From NCBI GenBank assembly GCA_030530775.1, contig JAUMUG010000007.1:122078-186077 (forward strand): 64,000 nt of DNA, written 5' to 3'. The notes under the pieces are model-generated. The model had not been told where the DNA came from. It was given only the letters and a program-made list of their open reading frames with translations, and ran no database searches. The stretch is from Lautropia sp. (lineage in GTDB: Bacteria > Pseudomonadota > Gammaproteobacteria > Burkholderiales > Burkholderiaceae_E). The position numbers were made by a program, and so were the translations under genes. This document shows, piece by piece, positions 48,475 through 58,648 of this stretch; the stretch's first letter is position 1; each line of letters starts with the position of its first letter.

Positions 48475-49458
48475 TCAACGGGCGTAATGTATCCGGGCCA
48501 GCCGAATGGAGCGCTCCAGAACATCGACCGGCCGTTGGCCCGCGGGTGTCAGCACTTCCAGACAGACCACCCGGCCGGGCAGATATCGGCGGATGGCCGC
48601 CCCCATCGACGCATGCGGTACGGCCCGTTCACCATCCACCGAGCCCAAGGGTCTCAAGTCGATCTCGCAGGCGTGGACGTGGGCGATCCGGTCGGCGTGC
48701 AGCGCCAGCAGGCCCTCGATGTCTTCATGGTTCAGGTGTAACGTCACCGTATCCAGATGTAGGGCGCAGGCTGGATGATTCAGTTCCCGGACCAGGGCCG
48801 CGCTGCTCGCCGTGTCGGTCAGATAGTTGGCACCGTAGTAAGTACCGACCCCTTCCAAACAGATCGTCACACCTGCTTGCAAGGCGATGTCGGCCAACCG
48901 CCGGAAGAAATCCAGGGCCATCTCGTGCGCCTCGACATCGCTCAGCCCGCGACGATCGCGATGGCGCAGAGAACCGAACACCAGATTCCGGGCCCCCAGT
49001 CCCGCCCCGATCCGGCAGACGGCGGCCAGCCGATCCAGCATGGCCTGCTGCACCGCCGGCGGTCCGAACAGGTTCATACCCGCCGGCGCATCGAACAGCA
49101 GCGACTGCATGCCGACGATCTCGATACCACGCTCGGCCCACCACCGACGGACCTGGTCCACGGCCTGGTCCGTCGTCTGCTCCGGGTCGGCGAAGTAGCG
49201 GCTGGGCGCCACATCGAGCGCATCGATACCAAAGCGCTGCATCAGCGCCGCCACCACCGTATCGTCCTTCGGTTCCCAACCGATATTGGTCAGCCCCAGG
49301 CGAACCCGCCCGGGGGATGCATCGTCACGGCCGGTCTTTCGTTGCCGTTCGGACGAGCCCGGCATCGACGCCCGGATCGCCGCACGCCTGGAAACGGCCA
49401 GTCGCTCACCTGCCGGACCGTTCGTCCAGCGACGAGCCATCATTGCTTCTCGCCGCAT
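48475..49458 (-). CDS. Sugar-phosphate isomerase/epimerase-like TIM-barrel protein
   Basis: 327 residues. The start ATG 49458 is chosen for an AGGGGAGG four bases upstream; 49485 has no such site. AP-endonuclease-2/xylose-isomerase-like fold: RLGLTNIGWEP, GIEIVGMQSLLFDAPAGMNLFG, NLVFGSLRHRDRRGL, ICLEGVGTYYGANYLTD, ALHLDTVTLHLNHED and IAHVHACEIDLRPLG hold the expected metal ligands. The first 50 residues are basic and low-complexity. It lies 29 bp after the permease gene, so it probably handles the imported compound or a product of it (inference). Confidence 0.8.
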   Translation of the reverse strand: MRREAMMARRWTNGPAGERLAVSRRAAIRASMPGSSERQRKTGRDDASPGRVRLGLTNIGWEPKDDTVVAALMQRFGIDALDVAPSRYFADPEQTTDQAVDQVRRWWAERGIEIVGMQSLLFDAPAGMNLFGPPAVQQAMLDRLAAVCRIGAGLGARNLVFGSLRHRDRRGLSDVEAHEMALDFFRRLADIALQAGVTICLEGVGTYYGANYLTDTASSAALVRELNHPACALHLDTVTLHLNHEDIEGLLALHADRIAHVHACEIDLRPLGSVDGERAVPHASMGAAIRRYLPGRVVCLEVLTPAGQRPVDVLERSIRLARIHYAR

Positions 49459-49487
49459 CGATCCTCCCCTGGCAGACACGACCATGC

Positions 49488-50435
49488 TCAGCGCCGCCGT
49501 GTCAGCTTGGGATCGATCAGATCACGCAGGCCATCACCGAGCAGATTCAGTCCCAGCACGGCCAGCATGATCGCCAGTCCCGGCCACAGTGCCAGCAGCG
49601 GCGCTTCGAACATCATCGCCTGCGCGTCGGCCAGCATCCGCCCCCACGAGGGCGTCGGCGGCTGCACCCCGAAGCCCAGATAGGACAGCGCCGCCTCGGC
49701 CAGGATGGCAATGGCAAAGCGGATGCTGGTTTGTACCAGCAGCACCGGCATGACGTTGGGCAGCACATGGATGCAGGTGATGCGCAAGGGGCTCATGCCA
49801 CAGGCGCGGGCCGCCAGCGTGTATTCACGCGCCCAGGCCGTCGCTGCCGCTGCCCGGGTCAGCCGGACGAAAGACGGAATATTGTAGATACCGACGGCAA
49901 TGATGGCGTTACCCAGACCGGCGCCAAAAACCGCCGTCAGCATGATGGCCGACAGAATGGCAGGAAAAGCCAGCATGAAGTCGGACACACGCATGATCAG
50001 TTCCTGCATCCATCCCGGTCGGGCGGCCGCCAGCAGGCCGAGCGAGACGCCGCCCGCCAGCCCGATGCCCACCGCGATGACCCCGGCCGAGATCGACGAC
50101 CGGGCTCCCACCAGCAACTGCGACAGCACGTCACGCCCATAGGCATCGGCACCCAGCCAATGCCGCCACGAAGGAGGCTGCAGCATCGCGTCCATGTTCA
50201 CCTCGTGGGGTGAATGGGGCGTCCAGACCAGCGACAGCAGCGCCATCAGCATCAGGCCCAGACTCAGCAGTCCGCCCAGAACGAAGCCTGGATGACGAAG
50301 CGCCCGTTGCCAGAAGCGATGGCCGCTCATCAGCGGCCACTCACCGGCGTGCAGCACCAGGGAGGCGTCCGGCCCCGTTTCGCCTTCCGGGACGAAACCT
50401 TCGGTCGATGAAAAGCGTTCGGTCGATGCGCTCAC
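49488..50435 (-). CDS. Peptide/nickel-type ABC permease (DppC/OppC family)
   Basis: 315 residues. A cytoplasmic N-terminus is followed by a first membrane span at about 45-65 and the BPD_transp_1 permease domain with the EAA-type loop (EYTLAARACGMSPLRITCIHVLPN). The N-terminal HWLGADAYGRDVLSQLLVGAR motif is diagnostic of the DppC subfamily. It overlaps the DppB-type gene by 4 bp. No ATPase gene is in the window, so the importer must borrow one or find it elsewhere. Confidence 0.9.
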   Translation of the reverse strand: MSASTERFSSTEGFVPEGETGPDASLVLHAGEWPLMSGHRFWQRALRHPGFVLGGLLSLGLMLMALLSLVWTPHSPHEVNMDAMLQPPSWRHWLGADAYGRDVLSQLLVGARSSISAGVIAVGIGLAGGVSLGLLAAARPGWMQELIMRVSDFMLAFPAILSAIMLTAVFGAGLGNAIIAVGIYNIPSFVRLTRAAAATAWAREYTLAARACGMSPLRITCIHVLPNVMPVLLVQTSIRFAIAILAEAALSYLGFGVQPPTPSWGRMLADAQAMMFEAPLLALWPGLAIMLAVLGLNLLGDGLRDLIDPKLTRRR

Positions 50436-51406
50436 AGGGCACGCGCCCGCAGACGCGGGTCGATCAAGGCGTAAAAGACATCCACGATGAAGTTCAGCAC
50501 CACCACCATGGCCACCAGCAGCAGCACGCAGTTGCGCACCACGATCAAATCCCGGTTGGCGATGCTTTGAAACAAAAGCCGCCCCAGCCCGGGCAGGGAA
50601 AACACATTCTCGATCACCACGGCACCAGCCATCAGCTCGGCAAATTGCATGCCCGCCACGGTCATCACCGGGATCAGCGCATTACGAAACACATGCCGCC
50701 ACAGAATCTGTCGCGATGACAGCCCCTTGGCCCGTGCGGTACGCACAAAGGCCTCTCCCTGCACTTCCAGCATCGACGAACGCACGAAACGGGCCAGGAT
50801 GGCAGTCTGTACACCGGCCAGCGCCAGCGCCGGCAGCAGCAACGCCCGCAGACCATTCAGCATGCCCTGCCACCAACTGCCATCGAGATCGGGCTGCCAA
50901 CCATCGAAGCCGCCGGCCGGCACCCAGTTCAGCCAGACCGAGAACACCAGGATCAGCAGCATCGCCAGCCAGAAGCTCGGCATCGCCACCGCGATCTGCG
51001 CCAACGCCATCAAAGCAGTATCGGCCCAGCGACGATGATGCAGAGCCGCATAGACGCCCACCCCCAAGGCCAGCACGATGGTCACCACCATCGCCAGCAG
51101 CGCCAGCGGTACGGTCAGTGCCATCCGCTCCTGCAGCAGATCGAGCACGGGCGAACCATAGACCTGACTGTCGCCCAGCTCACCACGCATGAGCCCCAGC
51201 AGCCATTCGACATAGCGCTGCCAGGCCGGACGGTCCAGCCCCAGCTGGGAGGCCAGTGTCCGTACCGCCTCGGGGTCTGCATCCGGCCCCATCATCACCT
51301 GCGCCACATTGCCCGGCAGGACTTCCAGCACCATGAAGATCACGGCGGAAGCGGCCAGCAGCGTCAGCAACAGGGCCAGGGCCCGCCTGATCAGGAAATG
51401 GCTCAT
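50432..51406 (-). CDS. Peptide/nickel-type ABC permease (DppB/OppB family)
   Basis: 324 residues. The N-terminal FLIRRALALLLTLLAASAVIFMVLEVLPG and the DppB-type segment TLASQLGLDRPAWQRYVEWLLGLMRGELGDS are typical. The EAA loop is in FVRTARAKGLSSRQILWRHVFRN. About six membrane spans. Second permease of the pair, downstream of the binding-protein gene. Confidence 0.92.
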   Translation of the reverse strand: MSHFLIRRALALLLTLLAASAVIFMVLEVLPGNVAQVMMGPDADPEAVRTLASQLGLDRPAWQRYVEWLLGLMRGELGDSQVYGSPVLDLLQERMALTVPLALLAMVVTIVLALGVGVYAALHHRRWADTALMALAQIAVAMPSFWLAMLLILVFSVWLNWVPAGGFDGWQPDLDGSWWQGMLNGLRALLLPALALAGVQTAILARFVRSSMLEVQGEAFVRTARAKGLSSRQILWRHVFRNALIPVMTVAGMQFAELMAGAVVIENVFSLPGLGRLLFQSIANRDLIVVRNCVLLLVAMVVVLNFIVDVFYALIDPRLRARAL

Positions 51407-51588
51407 GTCAACAGATGGCGGTGATCGGCACCGACGAACGGGTCACTCGCCCGGCGCCTGCGCAACGGCAACGGAAACCCGCACACGACCGGCTCCGGGG
51501 TACAGCCCACACCGGCCGTTCCGATCCATCCCTGGCGGCGTCCCGGCCCCCTTCGATCCTGATCTGGACCCGTCCGCGTACTCGCTCT

Positions 51589-53091
51589 TCAGGCATCCCA
51601 GTGCAAAGCGCTCAGATCATTGGCCAGAATCGGCATGTCATCCCACAGCCCCCGCAGTCTGGCGTCGGCGATCGTGACCCAGTGCGGCTGGTACAACCAG
51701 GCCAGCACACTGTCTTCGGCCAGCAGGCGCTGCGCCTCGCCCAACAGCTGCAGACGCCGCTTCTCGTCCGTTTCGGTCCTGATGCGGGCGAACAGGGCGT
51801 TGAAGCGGGGCGAATGATAGCCCCAGTAATAGCCGGGCTTGGCGAAATTGCCCAGATCCAACGGCTCGACGTGCGAAATGATGCTCAGATCGTAATCCTG
51901 GTTGCGATGCGTGCCCTCCAGCCACTGCGCCCATTCGACATGGCGGCCGGTACAGATGATGCCGACCTTGGCCAGCTGCGCCATCACCACTTCGGCCCCC
52001 TGCCGGGCATAGGCCGGCGGCGGCAGCGTCAGGCGCAGTTTCAGCGGTAAGGGCACGCCCGCCTCCTTCAACAAAGCCTTGGCACGCTCCGGATCGTAGG
52101 GATTCATACCGGTCACATCCACGTAACCGGGAGCACCCGGCACGTAGTGGCTGCCGATTGGCGTACCGAAGCCCTGCTGGCCGGCAGCCAACACCGCTTT
52201 CCGGTCGATGGCCGCCGCGATCGCCCTGCGGACCCGGACATCGTCGAGCGGCGGTCTGGCGTTGTTGATGGCCAGGACCGTCTTGGCCCTCGAGCCGGAC
52301 ACCAGCACCTGAAAGTCTGGGTTGGACTCGAAGCGTGCCACGCTGCGCTCCGTCACCCGCGGGAAGGCATCCACATCCCTGGCCAGCAGCGCGGCGATCT
52401 GTGCGGCCGGCTCACTGATGAAACGGAAAGTCACCCGCTTGATGCGCACGGCCGATGGATCACGAAAACCCGGCCAGGCAGACAGCGTCAGCGAAGTGCC
52501 CCGATTCCAGCGGGCCAGCTGATAGGGGCCACTGCCCACCGGTCGGGTGGCATTGTCGGCCACGCTCGACGGCTCGACGATGACCGCGGTGGACTGACCC
52601 AGCATGAACAGGAAATCCGGCTCGGGCGCCTGCAGCGTGATCACCACCGTCTGCGCATCTCTGGCCTCGACCGAAGCAAAGGATGCAAAGAAGGCCTTGT
52701 CCTTGTTGACGCCGTCGTCGGCCCCCGCCCGCTCGAAGCTGAACTTGACGGCTGCCGCATCACAAGCCTTGCCGTTCTGGAAACGCGCATCGGGTCGCAG
52801 CCGAAAGGTATAGACTTTCTGGTCTTCGGATACCGTCCAGCGCTCGGCCAGCAATGGCGTCACCTCGCCCCGGGGGCCGATCTTGGTCAGCGTCTCGAAG
52901 ACGTTGTAGAGCACGATCTCGCCAATCGAGGCAGCCGCCCCGGTCGTCGGATCGAGCCCCGGGGGCTCGAGCACCATGCCGAGCGTCAGATTGCCGTCAC
53001 GCGGCGCGGCCTGCGCCACATGAGCCATCTGCGTCATGGCCAGACCGCCCGCCAGGCTCAACGCCGACACTGCGAATTCCCGTCGCTTCAT
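51589..53091 (-). CDS. Peptide/opine-type ABC substrate-binding protein (SBP_bac_5)
   Basis: 500 residues from ATG 53091, which is preceded by a strong GGGGAGGGGG. The signal sequence starts MKRREFAVSALSLAGG and probably ends in AQA|AP. The twin arginine suggests Tat, but Sec is possible. Family 5 motifs: NVFETLTKIGPRGEVTPLLAERW, GKACDAAAVKFSFERA, VGSGPYQLARW, DVRVRRAIAAAIDRKAV. The ligand cannot be told from sequence. It lies 180 bp before its permeases. Confidence 0.92.
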   Translation of the reverse strand: MKRREFAVSALSLAGGLAMTQMAHVAQAAPRDGNLTLGMVLEPPGLDPTTGAAASIGEIVLYNVFETLTKIGPRGEVTPLLAERWTVSEDQKVYTFRLRPDARFQNGKACDAAAVKFSFERAGADDGVNKDKAFFASFASVEARDAQTVVITLQAPEPDFLFMLGQSTAVIVEPSSVADNATRPVGSGPYQLARWNRGTSLTLSAWPGFRDPSAVRIKRVTFRFISEPAAQIAALLARDVDAFPRVTERSVARFESNPDFQVLVSGSRAKTVLAINNARPPLDDVRVRRAIAAAIDRKAVLAAGQQGFGTPIGSHYVPGAPGYVDVTGMNPYDPERAKALLKEAGVPLPLKLRLTLPPPAYARQGAEVVMAQLAKVGIICTGRHVEWAQWLEGTHRNQDYDLSIISHVEPLDLGNFAKPGYYWGYHSPRFNALFARIRTETDEKRRLQLLGEAQRLLAEDSVLAWLYQPHWVTIADARLRGLWDDMPILANDLSALHWDA

Positions 53092-53244
53092 CAGGAGCCC
53101 CCTCCCCAAACTTCACGAAAGGAGACATCCTAACCCAAGCCCGGGCAAAAATCGGAATGATCCCTTCCCTGCCCCGGCCGATGCGGCCACCCGAGCGGCC
53201 GAATCACCTCGTCGAAGCGCCTGCCCGACGGGCCACGACACGGC

Positions 53245-54477
53245 TCAGGCCCGTTTCTGGGAAGGATCGACCGATGCGGTGAACAGCACATCGGTCGAAG
53301 AGTTCAAGGCCGTTTCGGTCGAATCCTGCAGCACGCTCAGCATGAAACCGACACCCACCACCTGCATCGCCACGTTCTGGTCGATATCGAACAGGCTGCA
53401 GGCCATCGGCACCAGCAGCAGTGACCCGCTGCCCACCCCCGAAGTACCACAGGCCCCCAGAGCGGCCACCACACTGAGCAGCAGCGCCGTCGCAAAGTCC
53501 ACCTGAATGCCCAGCGTGTTCACCGCCGCCATCGTCAGCACCGTGATGGTGACGGCAGCGCCCGCCATATTGATGGTGGCGCCCAGCGGAATCGACACCG
53601 AATAGGTGTTTTCGTCGAGCCCGAGTTTCTTGGCCAGTGCCATATTGACCGGAATGTTGGCCGCCGAACTGCGCGTGAAGAAAGCCGTCACTCCGCTTTC
53701 ACGCAGGCAGGTGAACACCAGCGGATAGGGATTTCGACGCAGCTGCACGAAGACCAGCAGCGGATTGATCACCAGTGCCACGAACAGCATCGTACCCAGC
53801 AGTACGACCAGCAACTGCAGATAGTCGGCGATACCTTTGTAGCCCTCCGGCGACAGCAAAGTGCTCAGCAACAGGCCGAAGATCCCCAGTGGCGCCATTC
53901 GGATCACCCAGCCGATCACCTTGACGATGGCCGCGGCGGCATCGTGGATGACCGAGCGGAGCGCTTCGTCGGTATGGCGGAACGCGATACCCAGCACGAT
54001 CGCCCAGGCCAGAATGCCGATGTAGTTGCCGGTACCCAGTGCGTGCACCGGATTGTCCACCACATTCAGCAGCACCCCGCGCAACACCATACCGATATTG
54101 CCCGGCGCCGGCTCTTGAATCGCCTCGACGCCCGTCAGGACCAATGTCGACGGAAACAGGAAGCTGGCCGTCACCGCCGCCAGCGCAGCCAGGAACGTGC
54201 CCATCAGATAAAGCCACAGGATGGGTTTGATATTGGTCTTGGTCTCTTTGGGGGGCCGTGAAACCGCCGACATCACCAGCAGGAACACCAGTATCGGAGC
54301 CACCGCCTTCAGAGCCCCCACGAACAGCGCACCCAGGATATCACTGACCGGCGCCACATAAGCTGCCGCCGCCGTCTCCCGCGTCAGGACCCCCACGACC
54401 AATGCCGCCACCAGCCCCATCGCGATCCGAGCGATCAGACCGAAACGCGGCTCACCCGACCCACCTTGCTTGCCCAT
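53245..54477 (-). CDS. sstT: SstT-type Na+/serine-threonine symporter
   Basis: Dicarboxylate/amino acid:cation symporter (DAACS) family, 410 residues from ATG 54477 (AAAGG seven bases upstream). Hydrophobic throughout, about nine spans plus re-entrant loops. Diagnostic stretches: [22 protein letters not shown] (serine-rich hairpin) and [23 protein letters not shown], plus [16 protein letters not shown]. It sits inside the amino-acid catabolism series. Confidence 0.93.
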   Translation of the reverse strand: MGKQGGSGEPRFGLIARIAMGLVAALVVGVLTRETAAAAYVAPVSDILGALFVGALKAVAPILVFLLVMSAVSRPPKETKTNIKPILWLYLMGTFLAALAAVTASFLFPSTLVLTGVEAIQEPAPGNIGMVLRGVLLNVVDNPVHALGTGNYIGILAWAIVLGIAFRHTDEALRSVIHDAAAAIVKVIGWVIRMAPLGIFGLLLSTLLSPEGYKGIADYLQLLVVLLGTMLFVALVINPLLVFVQLRRNPYPLVFTCLRESGVTAFFTRSSAANIPVNMALAKKLGLDENTYSVSIPLGATINMAGAAVTITVLTMAAVNTLGIQVDFATALLLSVVAALGACGTSGVGSGSLLLVPMACSLFDIDQNVAMQVVGVGFMLSVLQDSTETALNSSTDVLFTASVDPSQKRA

Positions 54478-54665
54478 ATACCGACCTTTCAAAAAATAGA
54501 ATCAAAGAGCCCGCACACGGAAAGATCGTGGACGGCGAACCGGCCCACACACCATCATTCGTGCCATTGCGATTTCCGCTGCACGGGCTTTCGGTATTTT
54601 GCCTGCATCCCCCGGGCGGGTGCGATGGAAGCACAGTCACCGGAGCGTGATTTGCCCCGCCCGGA

Positions 54666-55904
54666 TCAGGCGAAACGCCTCAGCCGGAACGGCTCCAGAT
54701 CGATCGGAGCAGGCTGATCGAAATACAGCGCCTCGATGATCGAGGCCGTCGCCGCCGCCTGTGTCAGGCCCAGATGATGATGACCGAAAGCCAGCAGCAC
54801 ATTGCCGACCCGGTCGATCACCGGCACGCTGTCAGCCGTGGTGGGCCTGAAGCCCATCCACTGGGTGGCATCCGATGCGTCCAGCGGCTTGCGCAGCATC
54901 GCTTCGGCCAGGGGCAGCAGATTGCGTGCCCGCTCCATATTGGGTGGCGCCTGCAGACCCGCATATTCCACGGTGCCCGCCAGACGCAGCCCCCGGCTCA
55001 TCGGCGTCATCACGAACTTGCGGTCCGCGCTGCCCAACGGCTGACGCAGACGCTGCGTCTCTTTCGGCAGCATCAAATGATAGCCACGCTCGGTATCCAG
55101 CGTCACCGACACGCCCGTCAGCTCCCTGGCCAGCTCCTTGGAAAAAGCCCCCGCCGACAGCACCACCCGCTCGGCCGACATTTCGCCCGCATCGGTCATC
55201 AGGCGAATGCCGCTGCCACCGGGCACCGCCCGATGCACCCGGCAATGGGCCTCCACCGGCACCTGCAGATCGGCCAACGCTTTCAGCAGCCCCAGGCTGA
55301 TGTCCCGCGGATCGGTGACGTAGCCGGTGCCCTCGTAATGAATCCCGGCCCGCTGACTGTCGGCCAGTGCCGGCTCTTTCTCATGCAATGCCGCCCGGTC
55401 CAGCCACTGATTGGCCACCCCCAACGCATTGAGCCGTTCGCTCAATACCCGCATCTGCCGCTCGGTTTCCGGCTTTTCGCAGGCAACCAGGGTGCCGCCG
55501 GTCTTCAGAAAGCTCTGCAATCCCCAATCCGTCGCAAAGCGCTGCCAGGCCGGCATACTCACCTGGTTGATGGCCAACAGCGCCCGATGACTGCGCTCGG
55601 CATTGGCCGGCAGCATGTTCTTCAGCGCCTTCAGCCCCCAGGGCGCCAGCTTGGGCAGATAGCGCCAATCGATGCGCAACGGCCCGAGCGGATCCATCAG
55701 CATCGCCGGCAACCTGGGCAGCATGCCGGCATCGGCGATCGGGTACACCTGCTCGACCGCAATCTGGCCGGCATTGCCCCACGATGCCCCCATGCCCGGA
55801 TCGCCGGCATCGAGCAACAGCACGTCGACCCCGCGCTTTTTGAGCGTGACGGCGATGCTCAGACCGATGATGCCGCCACCGATGATGATCGTCCGGTTTT
55901 TCAT
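54666..55904 (-). CDS. dadA: D-amino-acid dehydrogenase (DadA family)
   Basis: FAD-dependent oxidation of D-amino acids to 2-oxo or imino acids, feeding electrons to the membrane chain. It has 412 residues from ATG 55904. FAD Rossmann motif GGGIIG (9-14), NAGQIAVEQVYPIADAGML, YEGTGYVTDPRDISLGLLKAL, and the C-terminal MGFRPTTADSVPVIDRVGN with FGHHHLGLTQAAATA, all DAO/DadA features. Directly downstream of an imino-acid reductase, so D-proline, D-hydroxyproline or D-lysine-type substrates are plausible (inference). Confidence 0.9.
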   Translation of the reverse strand: MKNRTIIIGGGIIGLSIAVTLKKRGVDVLLLDAGDPGMGASWGNAGQIAVEQVYPIADAGMLPRLPAMLMDPLGPLRIDWRYLPKLAPWGLKALKNMLPANAERSHRALLAINQVSMPAWQRFATDWGLQSFLKTGGTLVACEKPETERQMRVLSERLNALGVANQWLDRAALHEKEPALADSQRAGIHYEGTGYVTDPRDISLGLLKALADLQVPVEAHCRVHRAVPGGSGIRLMTDAGEMSAERVVLSAGAFSKELARELTGVSVTLDTERGYHLMLPKETQRLRQPLGSADRKFVMTPMSRGLRLAGTVEYAGLQAPPNMERARNLLPLAEAMLRKPLDASDATQWMGFRPTTADSVPVIDRVGNVLLAFGHHHLGLTQAAATASIIEALYFDQPAPIDLEPFRLRRFA

Positions 55905-55988
55905 GGCGCCAGACTCCGGTCGGACCGTATCCAAGCTTCCATGGATTCCTCATGCCACATACGGGACATGCTCGTCTCCCCACGGGTA

Positions 55989-57020
55989 TCAATGAAGTTC
56001 GACCGAAAAATCGCCCTGCCCCATCCGCTCGAGCCGCGCGATGTTTTCGGCGCTGATGGCGATGCCCTTGGCGGCGGACTGCGCCCGGGCGGCATATCGA
56101 CGCTGAGACGGTAGACGCGCGCCCTGCGCCCCGAATTCATCGAGCAGCTTGCGGGTATGTTCCGTCAGATCGGCCGCGCCGAAGGCATCCGGAGACAGTG
56201 CGATGATCAACTCGCCATGACGGGGCGCCAGAATCCGGCCACCGTCCAGTTCGGAGCTTTCGACACTGGTCAGATCGCCGATCAGCACCCCGGCCAGAAT
56301 CTCGATCATCGTCGCAATGGCCGACCCCTTGTGACCGCCAAAGGTCAGCAAGGCACCATCCAGCGCAGCAGCCGGATCATTGGTCGGCCTGCCCTCGGCG
56401 TCGATGGCCCAGCCATCGGGCAGTCGCTTGCCATCCAGCCGGAGCAGCTCCACTTCGCCCCGTGCCGCCACCGAGGTGGCGAAGTCGAACACATAGGGGT
56501 TGCCACCGGTGCACGGCCAACCAAAAGCCAGCGGGTTGGTACCCAGCAACTTGCGGATCCCCCCCGCCGGCGCCACATAGGCGTTGCTCGGGCACATCGC
56601 CAGTGCGGCCACACCCGCCTCGGCCAGCTGCTCGACCTCCGGCCACAGCGCCGAGTAGTGCACACAATCGTTGATGGCCAGCGCAGCGATACCAAAGCGC
56701 CGGGCTTTTTCTGCCAGCAACGGAGCGGCCAGTTCAAAGGCCCACGGCGAAAAACCGCCATGCGCGTCGACCTTGACAATGGGCCGGTCTGCCGGATTCC
56801 CGATGGTCGGCTCCGCTACCCCATCGGCCACGCCCCCCTGCAGCGTCGCGAACATCCCCCGAATCCGGTAAATGCCATGCGAGCGGCACTGATCCCGCTC
56901 GGCCTTGACGATGACCCGTGCAATGGCAGCCGCATGCGCCGCCGAAAAACCGCCGCTGCCCAACACATCCCGTACCAGCCCATGCAATTCATCGAAGGAC
57001 AGGTACACACTGTCGCTCAT
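55989..57020 (-). CDS. Imino-acid reductase of the Ldh/DpkA family
   Basis: Type-2 malate/L-lactate dehydrogenase fold, 343 residues. The N-terminal AERDQCRSHGIYRIRG (SHGIYR at 47-52) and LAINDCVHYSALWPEVEQLA resemble delta1-piperideine-2-carboxylate/delta1-pyrroline-2-carboxylate reductases (DpkA) more than malate dehydrogenases. Further features are LLGTNPLAFGWP, the GRPTNDPAAAL loop and GGHKGSAIATMIEILAG. With DadA downstream it would interconvert cyclic amino and imino acids using NAD(P)H (inference). Confidence 0.85.
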   Translation of the reverse strand: MSDSVYLSFDELHGLVRDVLGSGGFSAAHAAAIARVIVKAERDQCRSHGIYRIRGMFATLQGGVADGVAEPTIGNPADRPIVKVDAHGGFSPWAFELAAPLLAEKARRFGIAALAINDCVHYSALWPEVEQLAEAGVAALAMCPSNAYVAPAGGIRKLLGTNPLAFGWPCTGGNPYVFDFATSVAARGEVELLRLDGKRLPDGWAIDAEGRPTNDPAAALDGALLTFGGHKGSAIATMIEILAGVLIGDLTSVESSELDGGRILAPRHGELIIALSPDAFGAADLTEHTRKLLDEFGAQGARLPSQRRYAARAQSAAKGIAISAENIARLERMGQGDFSVELH

Positions 57021-57072
57021 GTCGTCTCCTCTCGTTCATATCGAACAAAACGAGATGAGACCACAGAATGCG

Positions 57073-57204
57073 GACGACGGCACCCCGACATACGAACGAC
57101 GGCTGCCCGGCATGTGGACGACGGCACCCCGACATACGAACGACGGCTGCCCGGCATGTGGACGATGGCTTCCCGACATGCGAACGACGACTTCCCGGCA
57201 ACCG
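57073..57204. repeat. 22/44-bp tandem repeat array
   Basis: Three head-to-tail units of 44 bp (57073-57116, 57117-57160, 57161-57204). The first two are almost identical, the third degenerate. Each unit is two diverged 22-bp halves built on ACGACGGC and CCCGACAT/CCCGGCAT. It fills most of the 206 bp between the DUF945 gene and the imino-acid reductase gene, so it would lie in the reductase gene's upstream region. Contiguous units without spacers rule out CRISPR. Confidence 0.9.
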
Positions 57205-57226
57205 TTCCGGCCTGCAGATCAGCCAC

Positions 57227-58648
57227 TCACATCAACGGCTTGCCATTCAGCAACAAACCTCTCCGGGCACCAAAGCCGGCCGTCAGCGTGTAGGCATACC
57301 CCGTATCCTGCAGCAAACCCTGGGCTGCCCAGCAGTCCAGCAGACAGGCACCGTCGGCTTCGGCACCGACTGCGTTTCCGGCCGCCGCTTCGAGCAACGA
57401 CTGCCACTTCTTGGGCACCTGCAGATCGACCTCGGCCTGCAGCGCCTGCAGCACCTGCAGTCGCACCGGCAGGCTGACCGACCGATCGGGCTGCGCCTGC
57501 AGATCGACGTTCAGATTCAGCAGGGCCTTGCTGCCTTCGGCCACCCCCTCGATACGCAGACTGTAACCGGGCCGGCTGGCGAGCAGGTTCCTGAACAGCG
57601 GCTCCAGCTCGGGCCCGCTGGAGAAGACAGCCGCCGGATCAGCAGCCCGATTGATGCTCTGGATCAGTTCCTGCAAGGACTGGATCAGGCTCTGATCGAA
57701 GCGATCCAGTTTGCCCACATAGCTGAGCCGCTCCAGCGGCAGATCCATGATCACGGCCTTGCCGCCACCGCTTTCATCGGCCACCAACGTCGAACCCTGC
57801 TGCGTGACCCGGCCCTCGCTGCGCCAGTCCGCCAGCGACAGCACCGTCCTCGGCCGCTCGTCCGGCCCGGCTCCCTGCATGCGCATCTCGATCAGACCGG
57901 CCTCGACCCGATATCGGCCCGGCATCAACACCCACCGGTCGGGCGGGTTGCCGTCGACATCATACTGGCTGCGGATACCGCCCAACCTCACATAGACCGC
58001 CGGCTGACCCTGGGCACGCACCGAGGTGACCTGCCAGGTGCCGCCCGGCCAATCCAGAAGGCCACGGCCGGTTCGATGATCGGCACTGCGCGAAAAATCG
58101 TAGGTCAGCGTCTGCCAGCTGGCACCGTCCTCACCCGGCAGGTCCGGATTGGAAATTTCGCCTGCCGGCAGCACCGCCTGCCCGCTCAGACCGCCCGAAA
58201 AATCATGCACGGTGGTCACCACCGGAGGCGATGCCTTGGCGAATGCGGCGCGCGTCCGGTCGCTGACACCATCCACCTGAGCCACGCGGGTCTCGACCAC
58301 CGCAGCGGCCAGCCTGCCATCCGCGAAAGGCCCGTGCCTGATTTTCTGCACCAGATGCACCCGCACCGAGTCCTCCGGCGCCGAGCCATCGGCCGCTGCA
58401 GCCATCCCCTCGTCGGACGACAGCTCGGCCGGTACCTTCACCTCGACCACGGTAGTGGCCTGCGCCTCGAAAACCCCACGCTGATAAGAACGGTCCAGCA
58501 CCTTGCTGGCCCCCAGCCGGAGCAACGTCTTCTCCAGCTCCGCCTGATACTGCCGCTCGACCTGTGAACCCAGCCACCAGCTTGCACCGCCGTAGGCAAG
58601 CCCCAGCACGACCACCCCTCCCACCACCGAACCCAGCTTGTTGCCCAT
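57227..58648 (-). CDS. DUF945 (YdgA-like) protein
   Basis: 473 residues from ATG 58648 (AGGAG ten bases upstream). An N-terminal membrane anchor (about 7-23, GSVVGGVVVLGLAYGGASWW) is followed by the DUF945 region: QVERQYQAELEKTL, a mid-part with LTYDFSRSADHRTGRGLLDWPGG, and a beta-rich C-terminus. Function unknown; E. coli YdgA is an inner-membrane-attached periplasmic protein. Part of this gene is duplicated at 60546-60637. Confidence 0.85.
   Translation of the reverse strand: MGNKLGSVVGGVVVLGLAYGGASWWLGSQVERQYQAELEKTLLRLGASKVLDRSYQRGVFEAQATTVVEVKVPAELSSDEGMAAAADGSAPEDSVRVHLVQKIRHGPFADGRLAAAVVETRVAQVDGVSDRTRAAFAKASPPVVTTVHDFSGGLSGQAVLPAGEISNPDLPGEDGASWQTLTYDFSRSADHRTGRGLLDWPGGTWQVTSVRAQGQPAVYVRLGGIRSQYDVDGNPPDRWVLMPGRYRVEAGLIEMRMQGAGPDERPRTVLSLADWRSEGRVTQQGSTLVADESGGGKAVIMDLPLERLSYVGKLDRFDQSLIQSLQELIQSINRAADPAAVFSSGPELEPLFRNLLASRPGYSLRIEGVAEGSKALLNLNVDLQAQPDRSVSLPVRLQVLQALQAEVDLQVPKKWQSLLEAAAGNAVGAEADGACLLDCWAAQGLLQDTGYAYTLTAGFGARRGLLLNGKPLM

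Noticed and set aside
57073..57204. Possible CRISPR array
   Set aside because: Units follow one another without unique spacers, and no cas genes are in the window.
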